A DNA stretch of 34,730 nt from Leptospirales bacterium (GTDB taxonomy: Bacteria; Spirochaetota; Leptospiria; Leptospirales; Leptonemataceae). The position numbers and the translations under genes are program-made. The notes under the pieces are model-generated. The model was not told where the DNA came from. It was given only the letters and a program-made list of their open reading frames with translations, and did not search any database. Positions within the stretch are counted from its first letter, which is position 1. The number at the start of each line of letters is the position of its first letter. The DNA is taken from the NCBI GenBank assembly GCA_019694685.1, contig JAIBBM010000043.1:1-34730 (forward strand), written 5' to 3'. Below, one piece after another: positions 15,762 to 23,460 of this stretch.

Positions 15762-17834
15762 TTAACGTTGTTCCAGGAAGCCATTCTCCAGAATCCATTC
15801 TGCAACCCCGTCTCCCTTGAGCGGTCTGGAATAGAGAAAGCCCTGAGCATTGTCGCATTGAAGGTCGCGCAAGATGTCTTGCTGGTAGACTTCTTCCACG
15901 CCTTCTGCGACAACCGTCATCCCAAGACTTCTGGCCATAGAAGTGACTAACTTCACGATTTGAAATGAATCAGGGCTTCTGTTTTCTCCACTGATGAAAG
16001 AGCGATCAATCTTCAGAGTGTCCACGGGAAGTTCGCGAAGATAACTGAGCGAAGAGTAACCGGTCCCAAAGTCGTCTATCGCTAACTTGACTCCCAGACG
16101 TTTGAGCTCTCTGAGAACAGCAAGAATTTCATCCATGTCCTGAATGAGGGTGCTCTCCGTAATCTCAAGTCTCAACCGGCCCGGGTCAATTTCGTACAGA
16201 GAGAGACTTCGCTCAATTTCTCCAGGCAGATCAATGTGTGTGAACTGACGAATGGACACATTGATGCTAATGGTCAGATCATCCCAGAGACGATTTGCAT
16301 CCGTCCACACACGCAGTTGCCTGCAAGCTTCCTGGATCACCCAGCTACCGATTGGCAGAATCATTCCGGTGTCTTCTGCGATCGGAATGAAATGATCCGG
16401 CTGCATCATACCGCGCGAAGGGTGCATCCATCGAAGGAGTGCTTCAAATCCTTCGAGTCTCTTTCGCGCGAGAGAAACGATGGGCTGGTAGTACAGAAAA
16501 AGTTGCTGCCCTGCGATTGCGTTCTTGAGATCGGTTTCGATTTCCATGATCTCCATCAACTCACGTTGCATTTCGCGGCTGAAAAATTGATATGGTTTTC
16601 GATGTTCCTTCGCGCGATACATGGCAATGTCCGCATCGCGCATCAACTCTTCCGCACTGGAATACTCCGAAGTATTGATGACAATGCCCATACTTCCCGA
16701 AGTCTGAAGAGTTCTCTCTCCCACATCAAACGGTTCGTGCAGCAATGCGTGGATCCGATCGAGCACAAGAAGTACATCCTGCCTCGATCTGAATTCCTCA
16801 ATCAAAGCAAATTCGTCTCCACCCAGGCGCGCGGCGGTGTCCACTGTGCGAAGACAGGAATGTAGAATCTTTCCAACGTGAACCAGAAGCCGGTCACCCA
16901 CTAGATGACCCAGAGTATCGTTTACTTTTTTGAAACGATCCAGGTCCATGAGAACGACCGCGAAGTGATACGACTCTCTCCTCTTGCTTCGCTCCACAGC
17001 TCTGTTCAAGCGATCATTGAATAGATGGCGATTGGGAAGCCCTGTGAGTGAATCATGAAACGCCTGACGCATGATTGTCTCTTCGTATGCTTTTCTTTCC
17101 GTTATGTCTTCGTAGAGATAATAAATTCCAGCCACGGAGCCTTCCAGCATCACTGGAAATCCTTGCATGTTCACTGGAATATCACGGCCGTCTTTGTGGC
17201 GACGAATCGTTTCTTTCGTGTGACTGCTTCCGGTTAAGATAGCCGCTCTATAGTTCTCAGCTTCGAGAATCAATTCATCCGGGATGATCTTATCGCGAAT
17301 CGAGGAAGAACGAATTTCAGATGCGTTGTATCCGAATAGCCGCTCAAAGGCGGAGTTGCATGAGATCACGCTTCTCTCTGCATCCAGAAGGATCATCGCC
17401 AGAGGAGAATTGTGAAACAATTGATGATAGAAAGCCTGCTGGCGCGCCATGGTTCCTGCCAGCAGTTTACGATCCGTGATATCCACCACTGTGCCTTCAT
17501 AATGAACAATCTGTCCATGCTCGTCGCGCACCTGCCGGGCATTTTCTGAAATCCAGATGATCGTTCCGTCTTTTCGCCGCACTTGAGACTCAAATTCTAG
17601 AACGGTTCCTGCCTCATTCATCGCTTTTACGAAGTCATCACGCCTGGAAGGATCGACATACAGCTGCGTTTTGATGTTCTGGAAGTGATCCATCATCTCT
17701 TCGCTAGAGCTAAAGCCGTATATTTCGGCGAGTCTGGAATTCACGAGTATGTATCTGCCCGCAGGAGTGGTCAGAAACATTCCTTCAATAGAGCGATCGA
17801 AAAAACTTCGATATACGTCTGATTGAATGCCCAT
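15762..17834 (-). CDS. PAS-PAS-GGDEF-EAL cyclic-di-GMP enzyme
   Basis: 690 residues without membrane helices. Two PAS domains with PAC tails lie at about 8-125 and 133-250, GGDEF at about 255-420 and EAL at about 430-685. GGDEF is intact (338-342), with an RxxD product-inhibition site, RTVD, at 329-332. The EAL domain keeps EAL (464-466), Asn526, Glu558, DDFGTGYSS (587-595), Lys608, Glu644 and Gln664, so both synthesis and hydrolysis of cyclic di-GMP look possible. The PAS domains presumably decide the balance in response to redox or a ligand. It is convergent with the VOC gene and head-to-head with the FecR gene; the two starts are about 140 bases apart. Confidence 0.94.
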   Translation of the reverse strand: MGIQSDVYRSFFDRSIEGMFLTTPAGRYILVNSRLAEIYGFSSSEEMMDHFQNIKTQLYVDPSRRDDFVKAMNEAGTVLEFESQVRRKDGTIIWISENARQVRDEHGQIVHYEGTVVDITDRKLLAGTMARQQAFYHQLFHNSPLAMILLDAERSVISCNSAFERLFGYNASEIRSSSIRDKIIPDELILEAENYRAAILTGSSHTKETIRRHKDGRDIPVNMQGFPVMLEGSVAGIYYLYEDITERKAYEETIMRQAFHDSLTGLPNRHLFNDRLNRAVERSKRRESYHFAVVLMDLDRFKKVNDTLGHLVGDRLLVHVGKILHSCLRTVDTAARLGGDEFALIEEFRSRQDVLLVLDRIHALLHEPFDVGERTLQTSGSMGIVINTSEYSSAEELMRDADIAMYRAKEHRKPYQFFSREMQRELMEIMEIETDLKNAIAGQQLFLYYQPIVSLARKRLEGFEALLRWMHPSRGMMQPDHFIPIAEDTGMILPIGSWVIQEACRQLRVWTDANRLWDDLTISINVSIRQFTHIDLPGEIERSLSLYEIDPGRLRLEITESTLIQDMDEILAVLRELKRLGVKLAIDDFGTGYSSLSYLRELPVDTLKIDRSFISGENRSPDSFQIVKLVTSMARSLGMTVVAEGVEEVYQQDILRDLQCDNAQGFLYSRPLKGDGVAEWILENGFLEQR

Positions 17835-17973
17835 GACTCATTCAATGCATATAGCGTGCCATTCTCGAATGGAGATGATTTTTTGGAAAAAATCCGTGCG
17901 ATTCAGAAAAAACGCGCGCCGACCTTCCAAGTCTGGATTGACTCCTGTGCTCGCACCTGGACAAAATCGTTGC

Positions 17974-18720
17974 ATGAGAATCCTGGCAGCACTCGCAATT
18001 GCTTTCACACTGACCTCCAAAATCGCCGCTGCAGAAAAGCCGGTCGCTGTGGTCATCAGCGTCCAGGGAGATCGCGCACTGATCCAGAACTCACAGTCTT
18101 TTGATCTGGAACCCTCTGATCTCATTCGTGCAGGAGATGAGATTCAAACGGGCGCGGATGGGAAAGTATCTGTACAATCTTCCACCGGCGTCATATTTCA
18201 AATCGGTTCTCTTTCCCACGTCAAGATCACAGACATGAATCAAACTTCTGATTCCAGCGTATTGATTGTGGATCTTAAGACCGGCAACATAGCAACGATC
18301 GTAAGTAAAACTTCAGGATCCAACTCGGTGCGCATCCAGGCACCCACTGCCGCGGCCAGCGTGCGCGGAACAGAATTCCTGGTGGAAGCAGATGAAGAAG
18401 AAACCAGTGTATCTGTGGGTGACGGGGAAGTAGAAGTAGAAGATGCGGGCGGAACAAAAGCTCGTGTCAGGCCAGGCGGAGTCATCCGCGCTCGATTGAG
18501 AGAAAAGCTGCGCGAAGAGAGAATCGACGCGAGGCGCGCAGAGAGACTCAAGGTTTTTGGAGAATTCCGCACGAAGCGCGATGAGAAATTCCGCGAGCGA
18601 GTGGAGAAACTTCGTAATACTAAAGAAAGAATTAGGAAACGCCGCGAGTTCATTCGCAATCTGCGCGAAGCGCGTAGAGACTCTCTCAAGGAAGCGCGCG
18701 AAGAAAGGAAAAAAAGATGA
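17974..18720 (+). CDS. Exported FecR-domain protein with long charged tail
   Basis: 248 residues from ATG 17974. The signal peptide MRILAALAIAFTLTSKIAAA is followed by a FecR domain (about 25-160), with RAGDEIQTGADGKVSVQ and the hallmark PTAAASVRGTEFLVEA. The last 75 residues are a highly charged, probably helical Arg/Lys/Glu segment (repeated LREAR, RRER-like runs). The frame is open upstream to 17827, but only this start provides a signal peptide. No sigma factor or FecI partner is next to it, so it is not a classical anti-sigma FecR; many spirochaetal FecR-domain proteins are periplasmic. Its stop overlaps the next start (ATGA). Confidence 0.83.
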   Translation: MRILAALAIAFTLTSKIAAAEKPVAVVISVQGDRALIQNSQSFDLEPSDLIRAGDEIQTGADGKVSVQSSTGVIFQIGSLSHVKITDMNQTSDSSVLIVDLKTGNIATIVSKTSGSNSVRIQAPTAAASVRGTEFLVEADEEETSVSVGDGEVEVEDAGGTKARVRPGGVIRARLREKLREERIDARRAERLKVFGEFRTKRDEKFRERVEKLRNTKERIRKRREFIRNLREARRDSLKEAREERKKR

Positions 18721-18932
18721 AACGAATCATGGCACTTACCCTCGCCTTATGGAGCGGAGGCTGTGGGATCAATCACTGGTACAACCATCGAGTGAAACAC
18801 TGCCAGCTCGAAGCAGCCGTTCTGTCTGTGGCGGCTTGCAGTGGCATCACGGACGCCAACCAGCGCAGCGCCTGCTCAGCCATTGCAGGAGCGATTCTCT
18901 ACACTGAATGCTTCGAACACGATAACGACTGA
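18717..18932 (+). CDS. Small four-Cys lipoprotein
   Basis: 71 residues. The signal sequence MKRIMALTLALWSGGC has a lipidation Cys at 16. The mature part has four Cys at strict spacing C-x11-C-x11-C-x11-C, in a predicted helical stretch. GAAAGG and an A-rich region precede the start, which overlaps the FecR stop by four bases. Small Cys-rich lipoproteins of this kind are common in Leptospira. A similar spacing occurs in the protein at 30288-30542. Function unknown. Confidence 0.72.
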   Translation: MKRIMALTLALWSGGCGINHWYNHRVKHCQLEAAVLSVAACSGITDANQRSACSAIAGAILYTECFEHDND

Positions 18933-19020
18933 AATTGCGGAAGGTTACCTGGCCTCTGGCTGGTTAACGATGTTAATGTTTTGGCTTGACAATCCGTCAC
19001 CTTCTGACTCATTGCACAGC

Positions 19021-19621
19021 ATGAAGATAGCATTCACACTTCTGGCGTCGGTTGTAGCCGCCGAATTTCTCGGATACTGGATCCACACTCTCCTCCACAG
19101 CGAAAAGGTGAAGTTCCTGAGCAAAGCTCATATGCATCACCACATCTTTGATTATGGCCCTCGTCATTCGCAGAGATCGCAGGATTACAAGGATTCAGGC
19201 ATCGGGCGTTTCACTTTCTTTGGTCTGGGCGCAGAATGGCTTGTGCCTCTTGTACCCGGTCACGATCGCCTGGGTGGTACTTCTTCATTTTCTGGAAGTC
19301 ACACTGTTTCTCAATCTGATGTCCGCCGCCACCGGTCTACTCTGGGGTTATCTCATGTTCAGTCTGGTGCACAGAAATTTTCACATAGAAGGCACGTGGT
19401 TCCTAAAAACCGCATTCACGCGAAAGTGGTTTCGCCATGTTCGCAGACTTCACGACATCCATCATCACAAGTTGACAAACGAAGGTCGTATGCCCTACAA
19501 CATGGGAATTTGTTTTTACTGGTTTGACAGGCTCTTTGGAACCTACAGGCCTGCTCTGGGACGATTCAATTCGCGCGGCCTGGAAAAATCACGCGAACTC
19601 TACGCCCATCTATATAAGTGA
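19021..19621 (+). pseudogene. Fatty acid hydroxylase / sterol desaturase family gene with a +1 frameshift
   Basis: The N-terminal part (ATG 19021, FTLLASVVAAEFLGYWIHTL, then HMHHHIF and GLGAEWLVPLV) reads in one frame to about 19255. The C-terminal part (VTIAWVVLLHFLEVTLFLN, HRNFH, RLHDIHHH) continues in the next frame to TGA at 19621. Together they give the full eight-histidine pattern (HTLLH, HMHHH, HRNFH, HDIHHH) and four membrane segments of the family, about 200 residues. Removing one base in CCCGG (19255-19259) would rejoin them. Both halves keep good coding character, so this is either a recent mutation or a sequencing error. An upstream in-frame ATG at 18970 is an alternative start. 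The substrate of such a hydroxylase would be a lipid. Confidence 0.82.
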
Positions 19622-19645
19622 GACGAGCCGGATGGCTCGCCTCAC
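19618..19645. terminator. Convergent hairpin between the hydroxylase-family gene and trpB
   Basis: GTGAG-A-CGAGCC (19618-19629) pairs with GGCTCG-C-CTCAC (19634-19645) around GGAT. This is an 11-bp stem with one A/C mismatch, starting at the stop codon of the plus-strand gene. There is no T tract, so termination may be factor-dependent or the hairpin may protect mRNA ends. A second GGCGC/GCGCC pair follows at about 19659-19676. Confidence 0.5.
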
Positions 19646-19684
19646 CTAACAACAGTCAGGCGCCCAACGAAGCGCCAGGAGCGA

Positions 19685-21040
19685 TTAAACGCCTGGCAAT
19701 GCTGCCAGGTTTTCTTGCAGCTCCTTGTCTGAAAGTTCAAAGTCTTTGAGTCCGCCTGCCATGTATGCCTGGTAGGCGGACATATCGAAATGCCCATGAC
19801 CGCAGAGGTTAAAGGCAATCACTTTTGATTCTCCGGACTCCTTGCACTTCAACGCTTCCACAACAGCGGCATGAATCACATGACCTGCTTCTGGTGCCGG
19901 AACAATTCCCTCGTTCTTTGCAAAAAGCATCGCAGAGGCAAAGCATTCGTTTTGTTTGTAAGCAACTGCTTCAATCAAATTGTCCACAAGGAGCTGGCTT
20001 ACAAGAGGAGCCGCGCCGTGATAGCGAAGACCGCCCGCATGAATCGCACTTGGAACAAAATTATGACCCAGAGTGTGCATGGCAACGAGCGGAGTAAGGC
20101 CGACAGTGTCTCCAAAATCGTACGCGAATTTTCCGCGAGTGAGCGTTGGACAGGCAGCCGGCTCAGATGCGATGACGCGCATTTTCTTTCCAGCAATCTT
20201 GTGGCGCAAGAATGGAAATGTAAATCCAGCGAAGTTAGATCCTCCACCGAACGCTCCAATGAGAATGTCCGGCTCATCTTCTGCCAGCAAGAACTGCTGC
20301 TCTGCTTCCAGACCAATGATGGTCTGGTGCAGCAGAACGTGATTGAGCACGCTTCCAAGAGAGTAGCGGGTGCCTGGATCTTTTGCTGCCACTTCTACGG
20401 CCTCTGAAATTGCAATTCCAAGAGAGCCAGTGCAGGAAGGATCGTTCGCAAGAATCTTTTTTCCTGCATCCGTTTGTGTAGACGGAGACGCGATTACTTT
20501 TGCGCCAAAGATTTCCATGAGATTTTTGCGATATGGCTTTTGTTCAAAAGAAACTTTTACCATGAACACGGTGCATTTGATTCCAAAATGCTGGCAGGCG
20601 AATGCAAGTGAACTTCCCCACTGCCCCGCACCTGTTTCAGTCGCGATGTGCTCCACACCTTCCATCTTATTGTAGTAGGCTTGCGGAACCGCAGTGTTTG
20701 GTTTATGCGAACCAGTAGGAGAGACTCCTTCGTATTTGTAGTAGATTCGTGCCGGAGTTCCAAGAGCCTTTTCCAGTTCGAAAGCACGCACGAGGGGAGT
20801 TGGTCTCCAGAGAGTATAGATGTCGCGCACTGGGTCTGGAATCTGAATCCAGCGCTCCGTCGTTACTTCCTGTTTGATCAATTCCATTGGAAACAAGGGA
20901 GCGAAATCCTGAGGACCGGCCGGTTGTTTGGTGCCCGGATGAAGAGCAGGCTTGAGTGGATTGGGCATATCCGCCTGAACGTTGTACCAGCGTTCCGGCA
21001 TTTCTTTTTCAGTAAGATAAAAGCGTTTCTGTTTCTTCAT
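19685..21040 (-). CDS. trpB2: TrpB2-type tryptophan synthase beta-like PLP enzyme
   Basis: 451 residues from ATG 21040 (a TTG at 21052 is in frame). The length and an N-terminal extension ([20 protein letters not shown]) are typical of TrpB2 rather than TrpB1 (about 400). The PLP Lys lies in [10 protein letters not shown], the catalytic Glu in [10 protein letters not shown], and the phosphate loop in [11 protein letters not shown]. TrpB2 makes tryptophan from indole and serine, sometimes from free indole without TrpA. It is not in a trp operon here; no trpA or other trp gene lies in the window, as is usual for TrpB2. Confidence 0.93.
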   Translation of the reverse strand: MKKQKRFYLTEKEMPERWYNVQADMPNPLKPALHPGTKQPAGPQDFAPLFPMELIKQEVTTERWIQIPDPVRDIYTLWRPTPLVRAFELEKALGTPARIYYKYEGVSPTGSHKPNTAVPQAYYNKMEGVEHIATETGAGQWGSSLAFACQHFGIKCTVFMVKVSFEQKPYRKNLMEIFGAKVIASPSTQTDAGKKILANDPSCTGSLGIAISEAVEVAAKDPGTRYSLGSVLNHVLLHQTIIGLEAEQQFLLAEDEPDILIGAFGGGSNFAGFTFPFLRHKIAGKKMRVIASEPAACPTLTRGKFAYDFGDTVGLTPLVAMHTLGHNFVPSAIHAGGLRYHGAAPLVSQLLVDNLIEAVAYKQNECFASAMLFAKNEGIVPAPEAGHVIHAAVVEALKCKESGESKVIAFNLCGHGHFDMSAYQAYMAGGLKDFELSDKELQENLAALPGV

Positions 21041-21119
21041 GCTCGCAGGCAAAAGATAGCCATAGACCGGTCAAACAATTTCAAAGGCTTCGCATTATGA
21101 GCAATGTCATGGTCCGGCC

Positions 21120-21401
21120 GTGCTATCGAGAAATCGTCTCGATGATATCTTCATTTCGAGGCAGGGCCTGATTTTTCGCTTGAACCTGCCTGCCCGGACT
21201 TCAACCTACATCGACGCCGTGAAGATCATTGGCAAAAAGAAGGATCTCAGTCCAGCCGAACGCGTGCGCGCGCACGCCAGACTCATTGAGTCCATGAACC
21301 TCCTGCGCCCTTATCCTCGCGTCACCGGAAAGATCCTTCGTTTCAAGACGTGGAGAGATCTAGATGAATTCAACCGAACGCGCGCGGCCAATCGCACATG
21401 A
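21120..21401 (+). CDS. Small protein upstream of a nucleotidyltransferase, possible antitoxin
   Basis: 93 residues from GTG 21120, the only in-frame start nearby. It is basic, largely helical, with a Pro-rich LRPYPRVTGKILRF motif. I do not recognise the family. It overlaps the nucleotidyltransferase gene by four bases (ATGA), the arrangement of a toxin-antitoxin or regulator-enzyme pair. No convincing ribosome-binding site is seen. Its reality rests on the overlap and codon use. Confidence 0.55.
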   Translation: MLSRNRLDDIFISRQGLIFRLNLPARTSTYIDAVKIIGKKKDLSPAERVRAHARLIESMNLLRPYPRVTGKILRFKTWRDLDEFNRTRAANRT

Positions 21402-21856
21402 AGCCAGAAATAAACGATCTGACTCTCGTTTGTCAGGCATTCCACAAGAATCGCGTGCGATTCATTGTAATTGGAGCGCATGCCTGTGCCATGCATGGCC
21501 ACATTCGTGCCACTGCGGACGTAGATGTTTTGATTCAGGATCAGGACGAAAATATTGAGAAGGCCATTTCAGCAATCCACGAGCTCTATCCTCATCTTGC
21601 GGAACCTCTTACTGTGGATGATTTTCGCGAAAGCATTGTGATTAAGATTCTGGATGAACCGGAGCTAGACGTGAGTTTGTCTGCGTGGTCCGTGACGTTC
21701 GATCAAGCAAGCAAACACACCGAGGTGATTGTTCTCGATGGAATAGAAATCCCATTCATGGGTTTGGCCGACCTGATCCAGAGCAAGTCAACCGAACGGG
21801 ACCAGGATAAATGGGACGTATCTGTGCTAAAGGAAATACAAAAGAAACGCAAGTGA
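21398..21856 (+). CDS. Nucleotidyltransferase-fold protein (DUF6036/AbiEii-like)
   Basis: 152 residues. FIVIGAHACAMHGHIRATADVDVLIQ is the nucleotidyltransferase signature (G-x-A-x-x-x-HG-x-R-x-T-x-DxD), with the DxD metal pair. A third acidic residue lies in LDVSLSAW, and the C-terminal FMGLADLIQSKSTERDQDKWDV is the usual closing block of these small proteins. Such proteins occur as toxin or effector parts of two-gene systems and in resistance islands. It is translationally coupled to the small upstream gene and convergent with a truncated vapC. Function not proven. Confidence 0.8.
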   Translation: MKPEINDLTLVCQAFHKNRVRFIVIGAHACAMHGHIRATADVDVLIQDQDENIEKAISAIHELYPHLAEPLTVDDFRESIVIKILDEPELDVSLSAWSVTFDQASKHTEVIVLDGIEIPFMGLADLIQSKSTERDQDKWDVSVLKEIQKKRK

Positions 21857-21878
21857 CTAGCGCGCCAGGTCCTTCATG

Positions 21879-22140
21879 TTAGCGGCCCGCCTTCCAGATT
21901 CTGAATCCAGCCCTTTCAAAATGTGAATCAAAGGAAATGGCGTCTCGCAACCCTTCCTGCCTCATGACTGCGAAGGACACAGCGTCTGTGAAGCTCAGAT
22001 CTTGATCTGCGAATTTGGAAAAAATGTTCAAGGCAGCCGTGGTCTCTCTGGCACCGGCGTAGCGCACCTCAATCCAGGAAGACGCGGTGATATTGCGGAT
22101 TCGTTCTGCAGCAAGATCATCCAATGGCGCCCCCTTTATG
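21879..22140 (-). pseudogene. 5'-truncated vapC (PIN-domain toxin) remnant
   Basis: The C-terminal half of a VapC-type PIN ribonuclease is readable: DQDLSFTDAVSFAVM, then REGLRD-like residues and ISFDSHFERAGFR, matching the usual LSF-D-x-SFAVMRR-G / FDxHFxxxGF ending. About the first 60 residues, including the initial catalytic Asp of the DTS motif, are missing in all minus frames I read upstream. Homology fades near 22115-22140, immediately before a perfect hairpin at 22143. The frame stays open to 22292, but that extra sequence reads through the hairpin and the poly-G strand and is not PIN-like. No vapB antitoxin gene is seen. Confidence 0.65.
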
Positions 22141-22142
22141 TA

Positions 22143-22170
22143 GAAGAAATCGCCGCAGGGCGATTTCTTC
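22143..22170. repeat. Perfect 12-bp inverted repeat (hairpin) at the vapC break
   Basis: GAAGAAATCGCC (22143-22154) and GGCGATTTCTTC (22159-22170) are exact complements around GCAG. On the plus strand it is followed by CTTTCT, a weak T-rich stretch, so it could terminate transcripts from the nucleotidyltransferase gene. Its position at the vapC truncation point also fits a small inserted element. Confidence 0.7.
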
Positions 22171-22231
22171 CTTTCTCCGGCGCGGCCAAATATTACAATC
22201 GCGGTCCCCGTACAAGCCCGAAAAATAGTTG

Positions 22232-22242
22232 CCCCCCCCCCC
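22232..22242 (+). repeat. C11 homopolymer tract
   Basis: Eleven consecutive C residues lie 20 bases before the start of a lipoprotein gene. The frame of that gene is open through the tract from a TTG at 22229, coding four prolines. Tracts of this length are prone to slipped-strand length change. It is the longest homopolymer I see in the window. Confidence 0.85.
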
Positions 22243-22261
22243 GAAACTTGACATTCGGCAG

Positions 22262-22675
22262 ATGCAAAGATCCTCACTCCCGATCGCATCAATCCTCTTG
22301 CTCACACTGATCGGAACAATGATCTTCTCGAACTGTAAGAAGAAAGAGAATGATGATAGTTCAACAACTACGCTTCTGGCGGGATTGCTTCTGGCTTCCT
22401 CCTCATCTACATTGACAGGAAGTTGCAACAAGTTCAGCGTCAACAGCACTTGCGACAACTACTACGGATCAAGCGGCCAATCCACATGCATTGCACAAAG
22501 TGGTACCTATTCCACGACACGTTGCAGCGCGTTGACAAACTTTGGCTCATGTCGCACTACCGGGACTGAGCGCGTTTATTATTCGGGAGGAACTGGTCCC
22601 CTTTGCTCGAGCACGGGCACCTGCCAGACAAACTGTACGAGCATTCTCGGAACATACGGGAGCACTTATAACTAG
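22262..22675 (+). CDS. Cys-rich surface-type lipoprotein
   Basis: 137 residues from ATG 22262. The signal peptide ends LTLIGTMIFSNC with Cys25, a spirochaete-style lipobox. Then KKKEN, a Ser/Thr-rich hydrophobic spacer (TTTLLAGLLLASSSS), and a C-terminal domain with about ten Cys in a Gly/Ser/Thr/Tyr background (CNKFSVNSTCDNYYG and similar). This pattern suggests a disulfide-rich exposed domain. No known family recognised. The ribosome-binding site is weak. The C11 tract and a TACAAT -10-like hexamer at 22194-22199 lie upstream. Confidence 0.78.
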   Translation: MQRSSLPIASILLLTLIGTMIFSNCKKKENDDSSTTTLLAGLLLASSSSTLTGSCNKFSVNSTCDNYYGSSGQSTCIAQSGTYSTTRCSALTNFGSCRTTGTERVYYSGGTGPLCSSTGTCQTNCTSILGTYGSTYN

Positions 22676-22765
22676 GAGCAGAGCCAAAACAGCCCGCGAT
22701 CACACTTGCTCTTTTTGTTGTGCGTGCCCCCAAAAAAAGCGTTTATATCAGGGCCTTGCAAGATG

Positions 22766-23449
22766 TCATTGTGCAGGCGGCGCAGGCAGGTGCGGCCGGA
22801 TCGCGCGATACACATTCTCAGTGACAATGACGGAACCCGATTCGTTGGGGTGAATTCCGTCCGCCTGATTCAAATCCGGATGACCGCCCACTCCCTCCAG
22901 GATGAAGGGAAGAAGCGGGACTTTCTCTTTCTTCGCAACGCGCGGAAAAACGGCGGCAAATGTAGTCCCATACTCGCGGCCCAGATTGGGAAACGTGCGC
23001 AATTCGCAGAGTAGAATCTTGATAGAAGGATCATAGGCGCGCGTTTTACGAATGATTTCAGTAAGATTCTTTTCAATAGAAGAAACGGATTGGCCGCGCA
23101 TCGCGTCGTTATTTCCAAGCTCGATGACAAGTACGCGCATCTCTATTTCTTTTCGCAAATACCACGGAAGTCTGGCCAGACCACCCGCAGTTGTGTCGCC
23201 TGAGCGTCCGCCGTTGATGACTCTGTATTTCAATCCTTCAGCCTCGAGCTTCTTTTCCACAAGTGCAGGATAGGTTTTGTCATCCGGCAAACCCAGGCCT
23301 GCTGTCAGGCTATCCCCCAGAAATACAATCGATGGACCCGTCTTCTTCTGTTCAGTTGCATTCTTTGGGCGATCACACGCCGCAATGGTGAAGAGCAGTG
23401 CGAAAGCAACCAGTGCTGGCATTGCGAAACTGAAGTTGATCTTTTTCAT
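22766..23449 (-). CDS. SGNH-hydrolase lipoprotein (arylesterase / thioesterase I type)
   Basis: About 227 residues. The signal peptide ends LLFTIAAC (lipidation Cys25). The four SGNH blocks are present: GDSLTAG with Ser47, NGGRSGDTTAGG, GNNDAMRG and DGIHPNE with the catalytic Asp/His. This is the TesA/arylesterase branch, hydrolysing short acyl esters, thioesters or lysophospholipids in the periplasm. Start: ATG 23449 (GCGAG five bases before) is chosen; a TTG at 23464 overlaps the upstream stop as TTGA and has GGGGA nine bases before, so it is also plausible. It is co-transcribed with the acyltransferase gene, suggesting phospholipid remodelling. Confidence 0.88.
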   Translation of the reverse strand: MKKINFSFAMPALVAFALLFTIAACDRPKNATEQKKTGPSIVFLGDSLTAGLGLPDDKTYPALVEKKLEAEGLKYRVINGGRSGDTTAGGLARLPWYLRKEIEMRVLVIELGNNDAMRGQSVSSIEKNLTEIIRKTRAYDPSIKILLCELRTFPNLGREYGTTFAAVFPRVAKKEKVPLLPFILEGVGGHPDLNQADGIHPNESGSVIVTENVYRAIRPHLPAPPAQ

Positions 23450-23460
23450 ATAACTCGCAT

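Noticed and set aside
22145..22292. N-terminal extension of the vapC remnant as a real 137-residue protein
   Set aside because: The extension reads through the hairpin and the poly-G strand and does not resemble a PIN N-terminus.
22676..22725. GAGCA ... TGCTCTTTTT as terminator of the Cys-rich lipoprotein gene
   Set aside because: Only a five-base stem with a loop of about 30 bases; too weak to call.
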